A stretch of DNA of 64,000 nucleotides from Desulfosudis sp034189195 (lineage in GTDB: Bacteria > Desulfobacterota > Desulfobacteria > Desulfobacterales > Desulfosudaceae): positions 1 through 64,000 of the forward strand of contig JAXHVI010000140.1 of NCBI GenBank assembly GCA_034189195.1. Direction: 5' to 3'. The notes under the pieces were generated by a model. It was not told the origin of the DNA. It did no database searches and worked only from the letters and a program-made list of their open reading frames with translations. A program made the position numbers and the translations under genes. This document shows, one piece after another, positions 16,794-25,273 of the stretch; the first letter of the stretch is position 1; each line of letters starts with the position of its first letter.

Positions 16794-16940
16794 TCAGACG
16801 GCGTTTTCGGCCAGCAGCTCCATGACTTTTACATAGGTTTCGACCACGACCACACCACAGACCTGTTTGACTTCCGGCGTCCCGATCAGGTCTCCGGCGA
16901 TGTCGGCGCAGCGGATGCCGCCATGCCGCGCGCCGAAATG
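16794..16940 (-). pseudogene. Remnant of a C_GCAxxG_C_C family redox protein
   Basis: On the minus strand the segment reads HFGARHGGIRCADIAGDLIG ... TPEVKQVCGVVVVETYVKVM ... ELLAEN, which resembles the C-terminal third of C_GCAxxG_C_C proteins (F--RHGS--C-DL-G ... C---V--A--I-EEL). The name-giving N-terminal cysteines are absent. The frame can be opened upstream to 17015 but that part shows no similarity. It is probably a decayed gene. Confidence 0.4.
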
Positions 16941-17022
16941 CCCGGTGAACGCCGGGCCCGGCAGTGGTGCCGCACCGGAAAGTGTATTTTTTGCCGCAGG
17001 GGAGGGTTTTGTCAAGAAGAAA

Positions 17023-17046
17023 GCGGCCCGGCGAGAGCCGGGCCGC
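17023..17046 (-). terminator. Intrinsic terminator of the lysine-rich protein gene
   Basis: Perfect 10-bp stem GCGGCCCGGC/GCCGGGCCGC with a GAGA loop; on the minus strand it is followed by TTTCTTCTT. It sits 13 bases beyond the stop of the gene at 17060-17389. Confidence 0.75.
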
Positions 17047-17059
17047 CGGCAATACCGGA

Positions 17060-17389
17060 TCAGGCTTCCGCCTGTTTCTTTTCTTTTTTCTTTTTCTCTT
17101 TTTTTACAGGCTGTTCTTCGGCTTTTGGGGCTGCCTTGGGCTGCTTGCCGGCCGCCGCCTTTTCTTTGGTGCTCTGGGCCACCCGGGCGTTGCGCTCTTC
17201 TGCGGCTACGATACTGGACAGGCGGGTGTTGGCCTGGCGAATGTCGGCCTTGAGCTTGCGGACACGGGGGTCTTTTTCCAGGCCTTTGCCATTTATGCCC
17301 CGCTCTTTTAACAGCGCGACGCGGGCCGCCAGGTCTGCCTGGATTTTGTTCTTCTGCGCCTCAACATACGGCTTGGCTTTGAGATTCAT
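17060..17389 (-). CDS. Small lysine-rich hypothetical protein
   Basis: This 109-residue protein has a helical N-terminal half (MNLKAKPYVEAQKNKIQADL ... ARVALLKERGINGKGLEKDP) rich in charged residues, probably a coiled coil, and a low-complexity Ala/Lys/Glu tail ending KKEKKKKEKKQAEA. AAAGGAGT before ATG 17389 and a terminator just downstream support a real gene. I do not recognise a functional family. The basic tail suggests nucleic-acid contact, which is a guess. Confidence 0.7.
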   Translation of the reverse strand: MNLKAKPYVEAQKNKIQADLAARVALLKERGINGKGLEKDPRVRKLKADIRQANTRLSSIVAAEERNARVAQSTKEKAAAGKQPKAAPKAEEQPVKKEKKKKEKKQAEA

Positions 17390-17425
17390 TTCGTACTCCT
17401 TTGTATGGACAACGGGTTATTGTTT

Positions 17426-17812
17426 TTACTCTTTTTTATTCAACAGCGCGTCCAGGCCGGCAAAAGGCTTATGGCCGAAGCCGGAGGCCGGCTCCCGGTC
17501 CGGGCCGCCGGATGGATCATAGGCATCGGCAACGGCCTGGCGGCCATGGGCGTTTTCATGACAGTACAGGCAGAGCAGTTCCCAGTTGCTGCCGTCGGGT
17601 GGATTGTTATCGTGATTGTGGTCCTTGTGATGAACGGTAAGTTCGCGCAGCCGTTTGCCGGAAAACTCCCGGCCGCAGTGGCCGCAGATCGGTGGAAAAA
17701 GCTTAAGCGCCCGTTCCCGGTATCCCTTTTCCGCCTCTTTACGACGGGCCAGCACGTCGGCCACCAGCCGGTTCACGCCGTTACTGTCCGGACCTCCCTT
17801 TATCGAAGGCAT
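17426..17812 (-). CDS. YajD-type HNH nuclease family protein
   Basis: The 128-residue protein has the HNH fold signature: CGHCGREF (first zinc cysteine pair), LTVHHKDHNHDNNPPDG (catalytic HH/D-N) and LCLYCHENAHGR (second cysteine pair and final histidine). Length and motif spacing fit the YajD family. The cellular role of YajD proteins is not established. The start at ATG 17812 follows an AGGAG-like stretch (AAGAGGAGC on the minus strand). It is 36 bases upstream of the lysine-rich gene and probably co-transcribed with it. Confidence 0.85.
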   Translation of the reverse strand: MPSIKGGPDSNGVNRLVADVLARRKEAEKGYRERALKLFPPICGHCGREFSGKRLRELTVHHKDHNHDNNPPDGSNWELLCLYCHENAHGRQAVADAYDPSGGPDREPASGFGHKPFAGLDALLNKKE

Positions 17813-17903
17813 GTGATGGTGCTCCTCTTACAACCATCCAGGATCTTTCATGAAAGTGTATCTTATATAAAAATATACCAATGCGGCACCCCCATGTAAA
17901 AAC

Positions 17904-17936
17904 ACGCAGCCGGCAAAAAACCATCGCCGGCTGCGT
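17904..17936. repeat. Strong hairpin in the gap between yajD-like gene and panP
   Basis: ACGCAGCCGGC (17904-17914) and GCCGGCTGCGT (17926-17936) form a perfect 11-bp stem with an 11-base loop. On the minus strand it is followed by GTTTTTAC, so it looks like a minus-strand terminator, although no minus-strand gene is seen upstream of it. The rest of the 400-base gap 17813-18212 shows no gene; an open frame on the plus strand continues upstream of panP but has no family similarity. Confidence 0.6.
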
Positions 17937-18212
17937 CAAACGGCCTCTATCTATAACAAGACCAACAGGATGTGTCAATGTTTTAAATGGTTTTTGCGAA
18001 AAGCAGCGCCCGTTTGGGGCCGGTTACACCGGGTTTGCGCCGTGCCGCCTGAGAAGCGGCCATATTTTCAAACTTTTCTTTGGCTTCATCAGGAACATGA
18101 TGCTATAATCGCCCGCGTTTTGGCCCGAATGTTTTATGAGATATCCGGGTTGGTGCTAAAACGCCCCGGCGGGCGAACAGACGGAATAACGACGAGTCGC
18201 AACGGTAAACTC

Positions 18213-19910
18213 ATGCGCAATACCGCAAAAAGCCATACCGCAACCACACAGGCCGGCTCCAGGCCGCTGATCGCCGACTGGAACGCCCTGATGCGGGTTT
18301 TTATCCGGCCCGAGGACGAGGCCTGCCGCACCACCCTGATCAAGTACATGGAGCAGATCCTCTTTGGCCTGAACGAGTTTCTGGCACAGCACGTGGGCAT
18401 TACCGAAGACGTCAGCCTCAAGGCCCTGGCCCGGCAGTTCAAAAACACCACCATCGCGGAAAACCCGGAAAAACGGCTGGCCGAAGTCATCCAGGAACTG
18501 ATCCGGGAAATATCCCCCTACGGCGTCAACGTGGCCTCTCCCTATTTTGTCGGCCACATGACATCGGCCCTTCCCTTTTTCATGGTCCACCTGAAGACCA
18601 TTTCCGCAGCCCTCAACCAGAACCTGGTCAAGCTGGAGACCTCCAAAATCTTCTCCATCCTTGAAAAGCAGGTGCTGGCCAAGATCCACCGCCTGATCTA
18701 CCGGTTTTCCGAACAATTTTACTGCGAACATGTGCAGAACCCGGAAACCACCCTGGGCAGCTTTGTGGAGGGCGGCACCACGGCCAATATCACGGCCCTG
18801 TGGGTGGCCAGAAACACCTTCTTTGCCCCGCGCAACGATTTTTCCGGCATCGAGGCCGACGGCAGCGCCGCCGCTTTTGCCGAATACGGCGTAAAAAGAG
18901 CCGTGATCCTGGTTTCCCGCCGGGGCCACTACTCCTTAAGAAAGGCCGGCGGCATCCTGGGTATCGGCAACAAAAACATCGTGGCCATCGACGTGGACAA
19001 GGACCATCGCTTGGACATCAGGTGCCTTGAACAGACCATCGCCGATATCAGAAAGCAGGGGGACACCGCCATCATCGCGGTGGTGGGCATTGCCGGCGCC
19101 ACGGAAACCGGGGCCGTGGACCCGCTAAGGAAAATCGGCGAGCTCTGTGCCCGGGAAAAGCTCTTTTTCCACGTGGACGCCGCCTGGGGCGGACCCACGA
19201 TCCTGTCCGACACGCACCGCCACCTGCTCGACGGTATCGAGCTGGCCGACTCGGTGACCATCGACGGCCACAAGCAGTTTTACATGCCCATGAGCTGCGG
19301 CATGGTCTATTTCAAGGATCCGCACATCATGGATGCCGTGGCCTATCACGCCAACTACGTCAACCGGCACGGGTCGGTGGACCTGGGTATCCGGTCCCTG
19401 TCCGGCTCAAGGGAGGCAAACTCCCTGGTCCTGGACAGCGCCCTGAAAATCATGGGGAAAAAGGGATACGCCCTGCTCATCGAGCACGGCATTGACACGG
19501 CCCGGCAACTGGCCGAGGAGATCGAACGCCGGAGCCTGTTTGAAGTGGTGACCTGGCCCCAGCTCAATATTCTCACCTACCGGGTCTGCCCGGCTGAACT
19601 CAAAGAGATGGCACAAAACGGCACCGATGAAGAGCGCATCGAAGCCGTTCATGCCCTGAACCACATCAACAAAACCGTCCAGCGGGTGCAGCGGGAAGCC
19701 GGTAAAAGCTTTGTGTCGCGCACCACCCTGATGCGGCGGCACTATGAAAAGGGCATTGTGGTGTTGCGGTGCGTGATCATGAACCCCCTGACCACCATGG
19801 CCGTGCTCAACGACATCCTGGATGAACAGGAAGCCATCTTCCGCCGCTACTTCCCCTCCCCTCCCCTCCCCCTGTCTACCCTTCTTAATCCTGCTCTTAC
19901 TCTTACCTAA
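18213..19910 (+). CDS. panP: PanP-type pyridoxal-dependent aspartate 1-decarboxylase
   Basis: A PLP-dependent group II decarboxylase of 565 residues. In the PanP subfamily the reaction is L-aspartate to beta-alanine, for pantothenate and CoA synthesis in organisms without PanD. Visible marks: SPYFVGHMTSALPFFM near the N-terminus, GGTTANITALWVARN, the cofactor aspartate in FFHVDAAWGGP, and the Schiff-base lysine in TIDGHKQFYMP. The start is uncertain; ATG 18213 begins the region with family similarity, while upstream in-frame starts only extend into unconserved sequence. The last 20 residues (SPPLPLSTLLNPALTLT) are encoded by a pyrimidine-only tract and look like a recent extension of the C-terminus. 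The gene has no operon partner. Confidence 0.85.
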   Translation: MRNTAKSHTATTQAGSRPLIADWNALMRVFIRPEDEACRTTLIKYMEQILFGLNEFLAQHVGITEDVSLKALARQFKNTTIAENPEKRLAEVIQELIREISPYGVNVASPYFVGHMTSALPFFMVHLKTISAALNQNLVKLETSKIFSILEKQVLAKIHRLIYRFSEQFYCEHVQNPETTLGSFVEGGTTANITALWVARNTFFAPRNDFSGIEADGSAAAFAEYGVKRAVILVSRRGHYSLRKAGGILGIGNKNIVAIDVDKDHRLDIRCLEQTIADIRKQGDTAIIAVVGIAGATETGAVDPLRKIGELCAREKLFFHVDAAWGGPTILSDTHRHLLDGIELADSVTIDGHKQFYMPMSCGMVYFKDPHIMDAVAYHANYVNRHGSVDLGIRSLSGSREANSLVLDSALKIMGKKGYALLIEHGIDTARQLAEEIERRSLFEVVTWPQLNILTYRVCPAELKEMAQNGTDEERIEAVHALNHINKTVQRVQREAGKSFVSRTTLMRRHYEKGIVVLRCVIMNPLTTMAVLNDILDEQEAIFRRYFPSPPLPLSTLLNPALTLT

Positions 19911-20112
19911 ATTGAGCGATTTTCTATAAAAAAGCCCCCTACTTTCGGGTAATGTGCTATAATATTTGCAAAAAACTTGATTGGTAATAGCTGCAGATGA
20001 ACCGGGGGCGATTGATCGTCGATGCGGTCTTTCGCGGGGGCATACACCAGGATCAATGGATGGTAAGGTTAAAAAAGAGGAAGCATATCCCTTGTCACCG
20101 GGGAATACCGGT

Positions 20113-20595
20113 CTATTCGATATCGATGGAATAGATATCGAACTCAATGCCCACACCGTCTTCCGTCATTCGCACCACCTTGCCCTTGACCCTGATCTGG
20201 CGGTCCTGGTTGGTAAAGGGAATCGACAATTGAAGTACCTGGCCCGGGGCCATCCCCTCCATGGTTTCCAGAAACAGGCCGCCAAGGCTGATGTCCCTGG
20301 CCATGCTGGTGCCCGAGACATCGCCTCTGGTCACGCTGACGTTCAGCCGCAACGGCTTTCTGGGGTGTTGCCGCTTGTCCGTCGCTTCGGGTGCCCGGGG
20401 TTTGGGCGCCGCCGGCGTTGGCGGTTTTTCCGCTGAAAGGGCTTTGCGGGGCTTTGCAGATGTCCCCGGTTGCTGCTTTTTAATTTTCCCCCCGGGCCGG
20501 GCCTGTTGGACCGGCCGGGCCTTCTGTTTGGACCCCGTTGTTTTGCCGCCTTGCGTGGCCGCGGGACGCGCCTTTGGTGTGTCGCTGGTTGCCAT
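20113..20595 (-). CDS. PilZ domain protein
   Basis: The 160-residue product starts with a low-complexity Lys/Ala/Pro-rich linker (about 1-70) followed by a C-terminal PilZ domain. The c-di-GMP-binding motifs are visible: DKRQHPRKPLRL (R-x3-R box) and ARDISLGGLFLET (D/N-x-S-x-x-G). It likely binds c-di-GMP and relays it to the chemosensory or surface-motility machinery encoded upstream. I chose ATG 20595; the frame extends further upstream but without similarity. It is the last gene of the minus-strand chemotaxis run, about 200 bases after the CheY gene. Confidence 0.8.
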   Translation of the reverse strand: MATSDTPKARPAATQGGKTTGSKQKARPVQQARPGGKIKKQQPGTSAKPRKALSAEKPPTPAAPKPRAPEATDKRQHPRKPLRLNVSVTRGDVSGTSMARDISLGGLFLETMEGMAPGQVLQLSIPFTNQDRQIRVKGKVVRMTEDGVGIEFDIYSIDIE

Positions 20596-20791
20596 GTGCA
20601 GTTCCGTTGTGTTTAAATAGGGTATGAGACCGTCAATAACGGCCCCGGTATCCGACTTGAAACATCTCCATGTTTGCTGGGGATCTGTTCTCCTGCCAGT
20701 CCGCTGCCCACCAGTGTATGCTGTTTGATGATATGGGTGCAGATTTATGCTGCATGACACAACCCTGTGTACGCCGGTTGGTAATCAATTT

Positions 20792-21163
20792 CTAGTCGGC
20801 GGGCATGACCTTTTTCACCACATCGATCAACTGGTCCGGCTTGAACGGTTTGGTGATCCATCCCGTGGCGCCGGCGGCCCGGCCCTCCTGCTTCTTGGCC
20901 TCCATGGATTCCGTTGTCAGCATCACGATGGGCGTAAACCGGAACCGGTCCATGGCCCGCACCGACCGGGTCAGCTCCAGGCCGTCCACGTGGGGCATGT
21001 TCAGGTCCACGATAAACATGTGAATCGGCGAACCGTTAATCTTTTCCAGGGCATCCCTGCCGTTTTCCGCCTCCACCACCGCGTAGCCGGCGTTTTCCAG
21101 GGTAAAGGCCACCATCTTGCGCACGCTGATCGAATCATCGACAATCATTATGGTCTGTTCCAT
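20792..21163 (-). CDS. CheY-like response regulator
   Basis: A stand-alone 123-residue receiver domain: acidic pair in MIVDDS (residues 6-11), phospho-acceptor in MFIVDLNMPHVDG (about 52), TTES (Thr switch) and the terminal lysine in WITKPFKP. It would receive phosphate from the CheA of this cluster and act on a motor or other output. It lies 64 bases downstream of the MCP-like gene in the same direction. Confidence 0.9.
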   Translation of the reverse strand: MEQTIMIVDDSISVRKMVAFTLENAGYAVVEAENGRDALEKINGSPIHMFIVDLNMPHVDGLELTRSVRAMDRFRFTPIVMLTTESMEAKKQEGRAAGATGWITKPFKPDQLIDVVKKVMPAD

Positions 21164-21227
21164 CTGCTACAACCTCATCTATGATACCATCCGGCCTGGC
21201 TTAGCCCGGCGCCTCTTCTCAAGCCCG

Positions 21228-23129
21228 CTAAAATAACTCCACGTTGGCTCCAAACCCCTCATCAGCCGGTTCGTCGTCGTCCTCCCGCCCTCCCCTTCGC
21301 GCCTCTTCAAACAGAATGGCATTGTTCTCCCGGTCCGCGGTATGCCTGCCCGGCAGGCGGCCCGCAGCTTCCAGGTCCGCGTCCACAAGGACCGTTTCCA
21401 GGCCGGGGCAGGCGGAGATTTTCTCCAGGCGGTCGCCATACCCTTTGAGACGCCGGGAAAGCCCCTGGAAAAAATCCAGGCTGGAAAGAGTCGTCTCCAC
21501 CGCCTTCTTCAACTCACGGGCCCGCTGATAAGCGGCCATGGAGTCCTGCTGAAACCCCTCGTAAGCCATGGAGATATCCTGAATCACCTGGTTGAGCCGG
21601 AACATGGCGTCGGCTTCCGGGTTCGGCGCCTCCCGTGGCCCGGTTTGCCGAATCTCCCCGGCGGCTGTCATGATGGCGGTGATGATCGCTTCCACCTCGG
21701 CGGAAAGGCCGTCGGACCGGGTGGCCAGGGCATTCATCTCCTTGGCCAGCAGCTTAAGCGCGCCGCCCCGCTCCCCCATCCGGTCCGCCGCGATAATCGA
21801 GTTGATGGCCTTGTTGTGCGTATGGGCGCTGATGCTCCGCACCAGGCCCAGCAGCTCCGACAGGGTGGCGGCGATACCGGACACCTGGGCCGCTGCCTCC
21901 TGAATCTGGCGATAAAAACTTTCACCCCGGTTGAGCAGGTCATGCAACTGGGTCAGGGCCCCTTTTAAATGGGAAAACGGGTCATGCCGGAAGGCGGCCA
22001 TATCCCTGTCCTCTGATGCCGTGTCCGTACCGCTGATGCCCTGCACCAGGGCCCCTACTTCATGGCCGATCCGTTCCAGGGCGGACCGGTTCTTCTCATA
22101 CACCTCGGTGATTTCAGCCCGAATGCCGGAAATCCTGTCGACCTGGTTGACGATAATCTCCGGCGCCGGTTTCCTGTCGGCTATAAGACCGGGATCACGC
22201 CTGCCGCCATCAACCGCCGCGGACAGCACCGCGTTAAGCCGGTTGGCCACATACAGCATCCGCTGCCGCATGTTGTCATGGAACTGAACACCCACCACGA
22301 TCTCGGCCACCTGCCGGGATATCTCCCTGGAACGCCGGCCTGCCTGATCGATGGTATCCACGAAAAACCGCAGCAGGGCCTCGGTCTTGTGCGTGGACTC
22401 CTGGACCGTTGTCCGTATCTCCGAGGTCAGGGTCTCCAGCCGGCCGATACCCCCGGCAATCTCTTCCAGGGTGGAACGATGGACCGTGCGGGCCTTTTCC
22501 ACGTTTTTATAAACATCGTTGGCAATACCGGCAATATTGACCGACAGGTCCTTGATCTCCTGGGCCACGTCGGAGAAGATGTTAACCGACCGGTCGATGC
22601 TTCTGGCGTTTTCCACCAGCATGTTCAGGGCCACGGTTTTCAGGGACTGGGAAAACTTCTTGATCTGCTTGCTGATGGCATACAGGGTTTCAAGGTTGTC
22701 CATCACCCCGTTCATCCGTTCCAGGTTGGTGCGCACCTCGTTCTGCCGGGCCACGATCTCGGCCAGAGACGCCTCCAGAATCCGGCGGCCCCGGTCCAGA
22801 AACCCGCCCTTGTCCATGACACCCATCTGCTTGACCGTATCCAGCATCAGGTCGGTCAGTTCCGTCACATTGACGTGGATGGTCCGCAGGCTGATCCCCA
22901 GCAGCATGAAGTCGCCTTCCGACCCATCGACAAAGGTCTTCATTTCGTCTTTTATGCCGGGAATTTCAACCGACAGCTGCCGAAGCCCCTCCGGCGGCAG
23001 CACCGCCGGCGCAGGATCGGGTCCGCCGGTTTCCGGAAAACTCTTCGTAACGGCCGCCACAACCTCCACCGGTTCAAGGTCACTGCCCTGGATGTCAGGT
23101 CTTTTTTTAAACCACGCGCTGAGTCTCAT
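21228..23129 (-). CDS. Cytoplasmic MCP-like coiled-coil chemotaxis protein
   Basis: A 633-residue protein without membrane helices, built almost entirely of long helices with heptad patterns. Stretches such as LKTVALNMLVENARSIDRSV and HNKAINSIIAADRMGERGGA with LKLLAKEMNALATRSD resemble degenerate versions of the MCP hairpin ('LALNAAIEAARAGE-GRGFAVVA--VR-LA--S'). It appears twice, so the molecule may hold two MCP-like signalling bundles. No ligand-binding domain is recognised. It sits between cheB and cheY with a 23-base overlap with cheB (23107-23129), so it belongs to the cluster. It could be a soluble receptor or an adaptor for CheA. The exact role is unknown. Confidence 0.65.
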   Translation of the reverse strand: MRLSAWFKKRPDIQGSDLEPVEVVAAVTKSFPETGGPDPAPAVLPPEGLRQLSVEIPGIKDEMKTFVDGSEGDFMLLGISLRTIHVNVTELTDLMLDTVKQMGVMDKGGFLDRGRRILEASLAEIVARQNEVRTNLERMNGVMDNLETLYAISKQIKKFSQSLKTVALNMLVENARSIDRSVNIFSDVAQEIKDLSVNIAGIANDVYKNVEKARTVHRSTLEEIAGGIGRLETLTSEIRTTVQESTHKTEALLRFFVDTIDQAGRRSREISRQVAEIVVGVQFHDNMRQRMLYVANRLNAVLSAAVDGGRRDPGLIADRKPAPEIIVNQVDRISGIRAEITEVYEKNRSALERIGHEVGALVQGISGTDTASEDRDMAAFRHDPFSHLKGALTQLHDLLNRGESFYRQIQEAAAQVSGIAATLSELLGLVRSISAHTHNKAINSIIAADRMGERGGALKLLAKEMNALATRSDGLSAEVEAIITAIMTAAGEIRQTGPREAPNPEADAMFRLNQVIQDISMAYEGFQQDSMAAYQRARELKKAVETTLSSLDFFQGLSRRLKGYGDRLEKISACPGLETVLVDADLEAAGRLPGRHTADRENNAILFEEARRGGREDDDEPADEGFGANVELF

Positions 23130-24252
23130 AATGCCTCTGTGTGCTTTTATAAAACCGGATCACTTCGCCGGCGATACGGTCCAGGGGGAGTACGGTGTCC
23201 ACGCCACCGTGCTTGACCGCCTCGCCGGGCATGCCGTATACCACGCAGGACGCCTCGTCCTGGGCGATGGTATAGGCACCGGCCGCATGCATCTCGGCCA
23301 TGCCCCTGGCACCGTCGTCCCCCATGCCGGTCATGATCACGCCGATGGCGTTGGCTCCGGCATAACGGGCCGCCGACCGAAACAGCACATCCACCGACGG
23401 CCGGTGCCGGGAGACCGGAGGTCCGTCCTTGACCTGCACCAGGTATTTTGCGCCGATGCGTACCAGCAGGGTGTGGCGATTGCCCGGGGCAATCAACGCC
23501 TGGCCCCGCAATACCGGATCTCCGCCGGTGGCCTCCTTGACCGTTATGCCACAGATGTCGTCCAGCCGCCGGGCAAAGGCGGTGGTAAAATGTTCGGGCA
23601 TGTGCTGAACCACCACAATACCCGGCGCGTCCAGGGGCATGGCCCCCAGAAAAACCCGAAGGGCCTCGGTGCCGCCGGTGGAGGCCCCCACCGTCACCAC
23701 CTTGTCGGTGGTCTGAAAAACCGCATGGCCCGGCCGGGCCCCGGCCAGCATAGCGTCGGCCGTAAACTTGGGTGCCACGGCCCGCTGGTTCGGAGGATCC
23801 GTTGCCGGCGGTGCCGGCGCTGATACAACTGTTTTTCTGGCCATATCGGCCCTGGCCGCGGCCTTTACCACATCAATAATCTGAACCCGGGCGTCGTGAA
23901 AAAACTGTTTGACCCCCAGCCGGGGCTTGTTGATCACTTCCACGGCCCCCTGCTCCACCGCCCGGACCGCCATGGCCGAGTTTTTTTCAGTCAAGGCCGA
24001 ACAGATCACCACCGGCAGCGGATGCTGGGCCATGATCTTGCCCAGAAAGGTCAGGCCGTCCATGCGGGGCGTCTCCACATCCAGCGTGATCACGTCGGGC
24101 ATATCGGCCTTCATCTTCCTGACCGCCAGATAGGGATCCGGCGCCGTGCCCACCACCTCGATATCGGGATCGGTCTCCAGGATCTCGCGCAGGGTCTGCC
24201 GGACCAGGGCTGAATCGTCGACGATCAGTACGCGAACCGGCCGTTTAGCCAT
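23107..24252 (-). CDS. cheB: CheB protein-glutamate methylesterase
   Basis: The 381-residue product has an N-terminal receiver domain (LIVDDSALVRQTL, ITLDVETPRMDG with the phospho-Asp, CSALTE, NKPRLG) joined by a Pro/Ala-rich linker to a C-terminal esterase. The catalytic Ser-His-Asp set lies in GASTGGTEAL, VVQHMPEHFT and MTGMGDDGA. It removes methyl groups from, or deamidates, receptors for adaptation. I chose ATG 24252, which overlaps the end of cheD by 8 bases, rather than further upstream starts inside cheD. The C-terminal end overlaps the next gene by 23 bases. Confidence 0.94.
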   Translation of the reverse strand: MAKRPVRVLIVDDSALVRQTLREILETDPDIEVVGTAPDPYLAVRKMKADMPDVITLDVETPRMDGLTFLGKIMAQHPLPVVICSALTEKNSAMAVRAVEQGAVEVINKPRLGVKQFFHDARVQIIDVVKAAARADMARKTVVSAPAPPATDPPNQRAVAPKFTADAMLAGARPGHAVFQTTDKVVTVGASTGGTEALRVFLGAMPLDAPGIVVVQHMPEHFTTAFARRLDDICGITVKEATGGDPVLRGQALIAPGNRHTLLVRIGAKYLVQVKDGPPVSRHRPSVDVLFRSAARYAGANAIGVIMTGMGDDGARGMAEMHAAGAYTIAQDEASCVVYGMPGEAVKHGGVDTVLPLDRIAGEVIRFYKSTQRHYETQRVV

Positions 24253-24805
24253 CCTTGCCCTCTTTGCCCACAAGGGTCCGTTGAATCTTCTTGATCCAGA
24301 CATCCCCCCGGTGAGGGAAAAAAAGCACTTTCCGTCCCAGGGTGCCGCCCACGTCGGTGGCCGTGACGGTAAGTCCCAGCTCACCGATCACCTGAAGGGC
24401 GGTCTCCACGTTGCGGCGGCCGATGTTCAGGGTCTTGTTTTCGTGTTTGCCCGGCACCGGCAGAAACATCTGGCTGCCGCCGAAAATCTTGACCTCCATG
24501 GTGCGGGGGACCGCACCTTTGGCCGACATCTTGCCGAATATGTGCCGCACGCTGGAATTGACATAGCGCCCCACCAGGTTGGCCGTATCCGGGGTGCCGG
24601 GCAGCGGAAACGGCAACAGGGAATGGGTGATGCCCCCGATGTTCAGCCGGGGGCAATACATCGTCACCGTGACGCAGGAACCCAGCACGGTCCGCACCTG
24701 GGCCGGACTGCCGTCAGAGACGAACCATTCGCCCTGCTTCAGATAGACGCCGGGCCAATCCGGATCACTAACCGGCCGGCACCGGGTATCAAGTTGTCCC
24801 TTCAT
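24245..24805 (-). CDS. cheD: CheD chemoreceptor glutamine deamidase
   Basis: CheD deamidates receptor glutamines and often interacts with CheC or CheY. The 186-residue protein carries the catalytic Cys44 in LGSCVTV and His61 in THSLLP, plus the family motif VKIFGGSQMF and IGRRNVE. The start is set at ATG 24805 because it overlaps the stop codon of the preceding CheY gene (ATGA at 24802-24805). An earlier ATG at 24820 lies inside that gene. Confidence 0.92.
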   Translation of the reverse strand: MKGQLDTRCRPVSDPDWPGVYLKQGEWFVSDGSPAQVRTVLGSCVTVTMYCPRLNIGGITHSLLPFPLPGTPDTANLVGRYVNSSVRHIFGKMSAKGAVPRTMEVKIFGGSQMFLPVPGKHENKTLNIGRRNVETALQVIGELGLTVTATDVGGTLGRKVLFFPHRGDVWIKKIQRTLVGKEGKDG

Positions 24806-25263
24806 ATAAACTGGTCCCACCGGTTTTGGGTTTCTGTTGCATTCTCCGCTTCAGCCCCCAGGCTCACCCCGTTGTTACTTAAGGCCTGGAGCACGGTCTG
24901 CTCGGTAAACGGTTTGGTGATATAAGCGTCGGCGCCGCATTCGTACTGGGCCACCAGAATGCGGGACGGGTTGTTGATGGTGGTCACGATAATAATGGTG
25001 GTGGCATTTTCTCCCGTCCAGCCGGCCTGTTTCTCGAATTCCCGTATCTCCTTGACCGCTGTCAGGCCGTCCTTTTCCGGCATGATGATATCCATGAGCA
25101 CCAGGTCAAACCGGTCCTCCGGGCTCGTGTTCTGTTTTATCATATCCACGGCCTCCTGCCCGTTGGCCGCCGTCCGGCAGTGGGCCAGGGGAGACAGAAT
25201 GCCGGTAAAGGCCTCGCGAATGGACGCGCTGTCGTCAACAATCAGTATTTTATGCATCGCCAC
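24802..25263 (-). CDS. CheY-like response regulator
   Basis: A 153-residue single receiver domain with KILIVDDSASIRE, the phospho-acceptor in LVLMDIIMPEKDG, VTTINNPS (Thr/Ser switch) and YITKPFTE. It is slightly longer than a minimal CheY through a C-terminal tail (GVSLGAEAENATETQNRW). Together with the second copy at 20792 the cluster has two candidate phosphate acceptors besides CheB. It lies between cheR (10-base gap) and cheD (4-base overlap). Confidence 0.9.
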   Translation of the reverse strand: MAMHKILIVDDSASIREAFTGILSPLAHCRTAANGQEAVDMIKQNTSPEDRFDLVLMDIIMPEKDGLTAVKEIREFEKQAGWTGENATTIIIVTTINNPSRILVAQYECGADAYITKPFTEQTVLQALSNNGVSLGAEAENATETQNRWDQFI

Positions 25264-25273
25264 ACCTCCTGTA

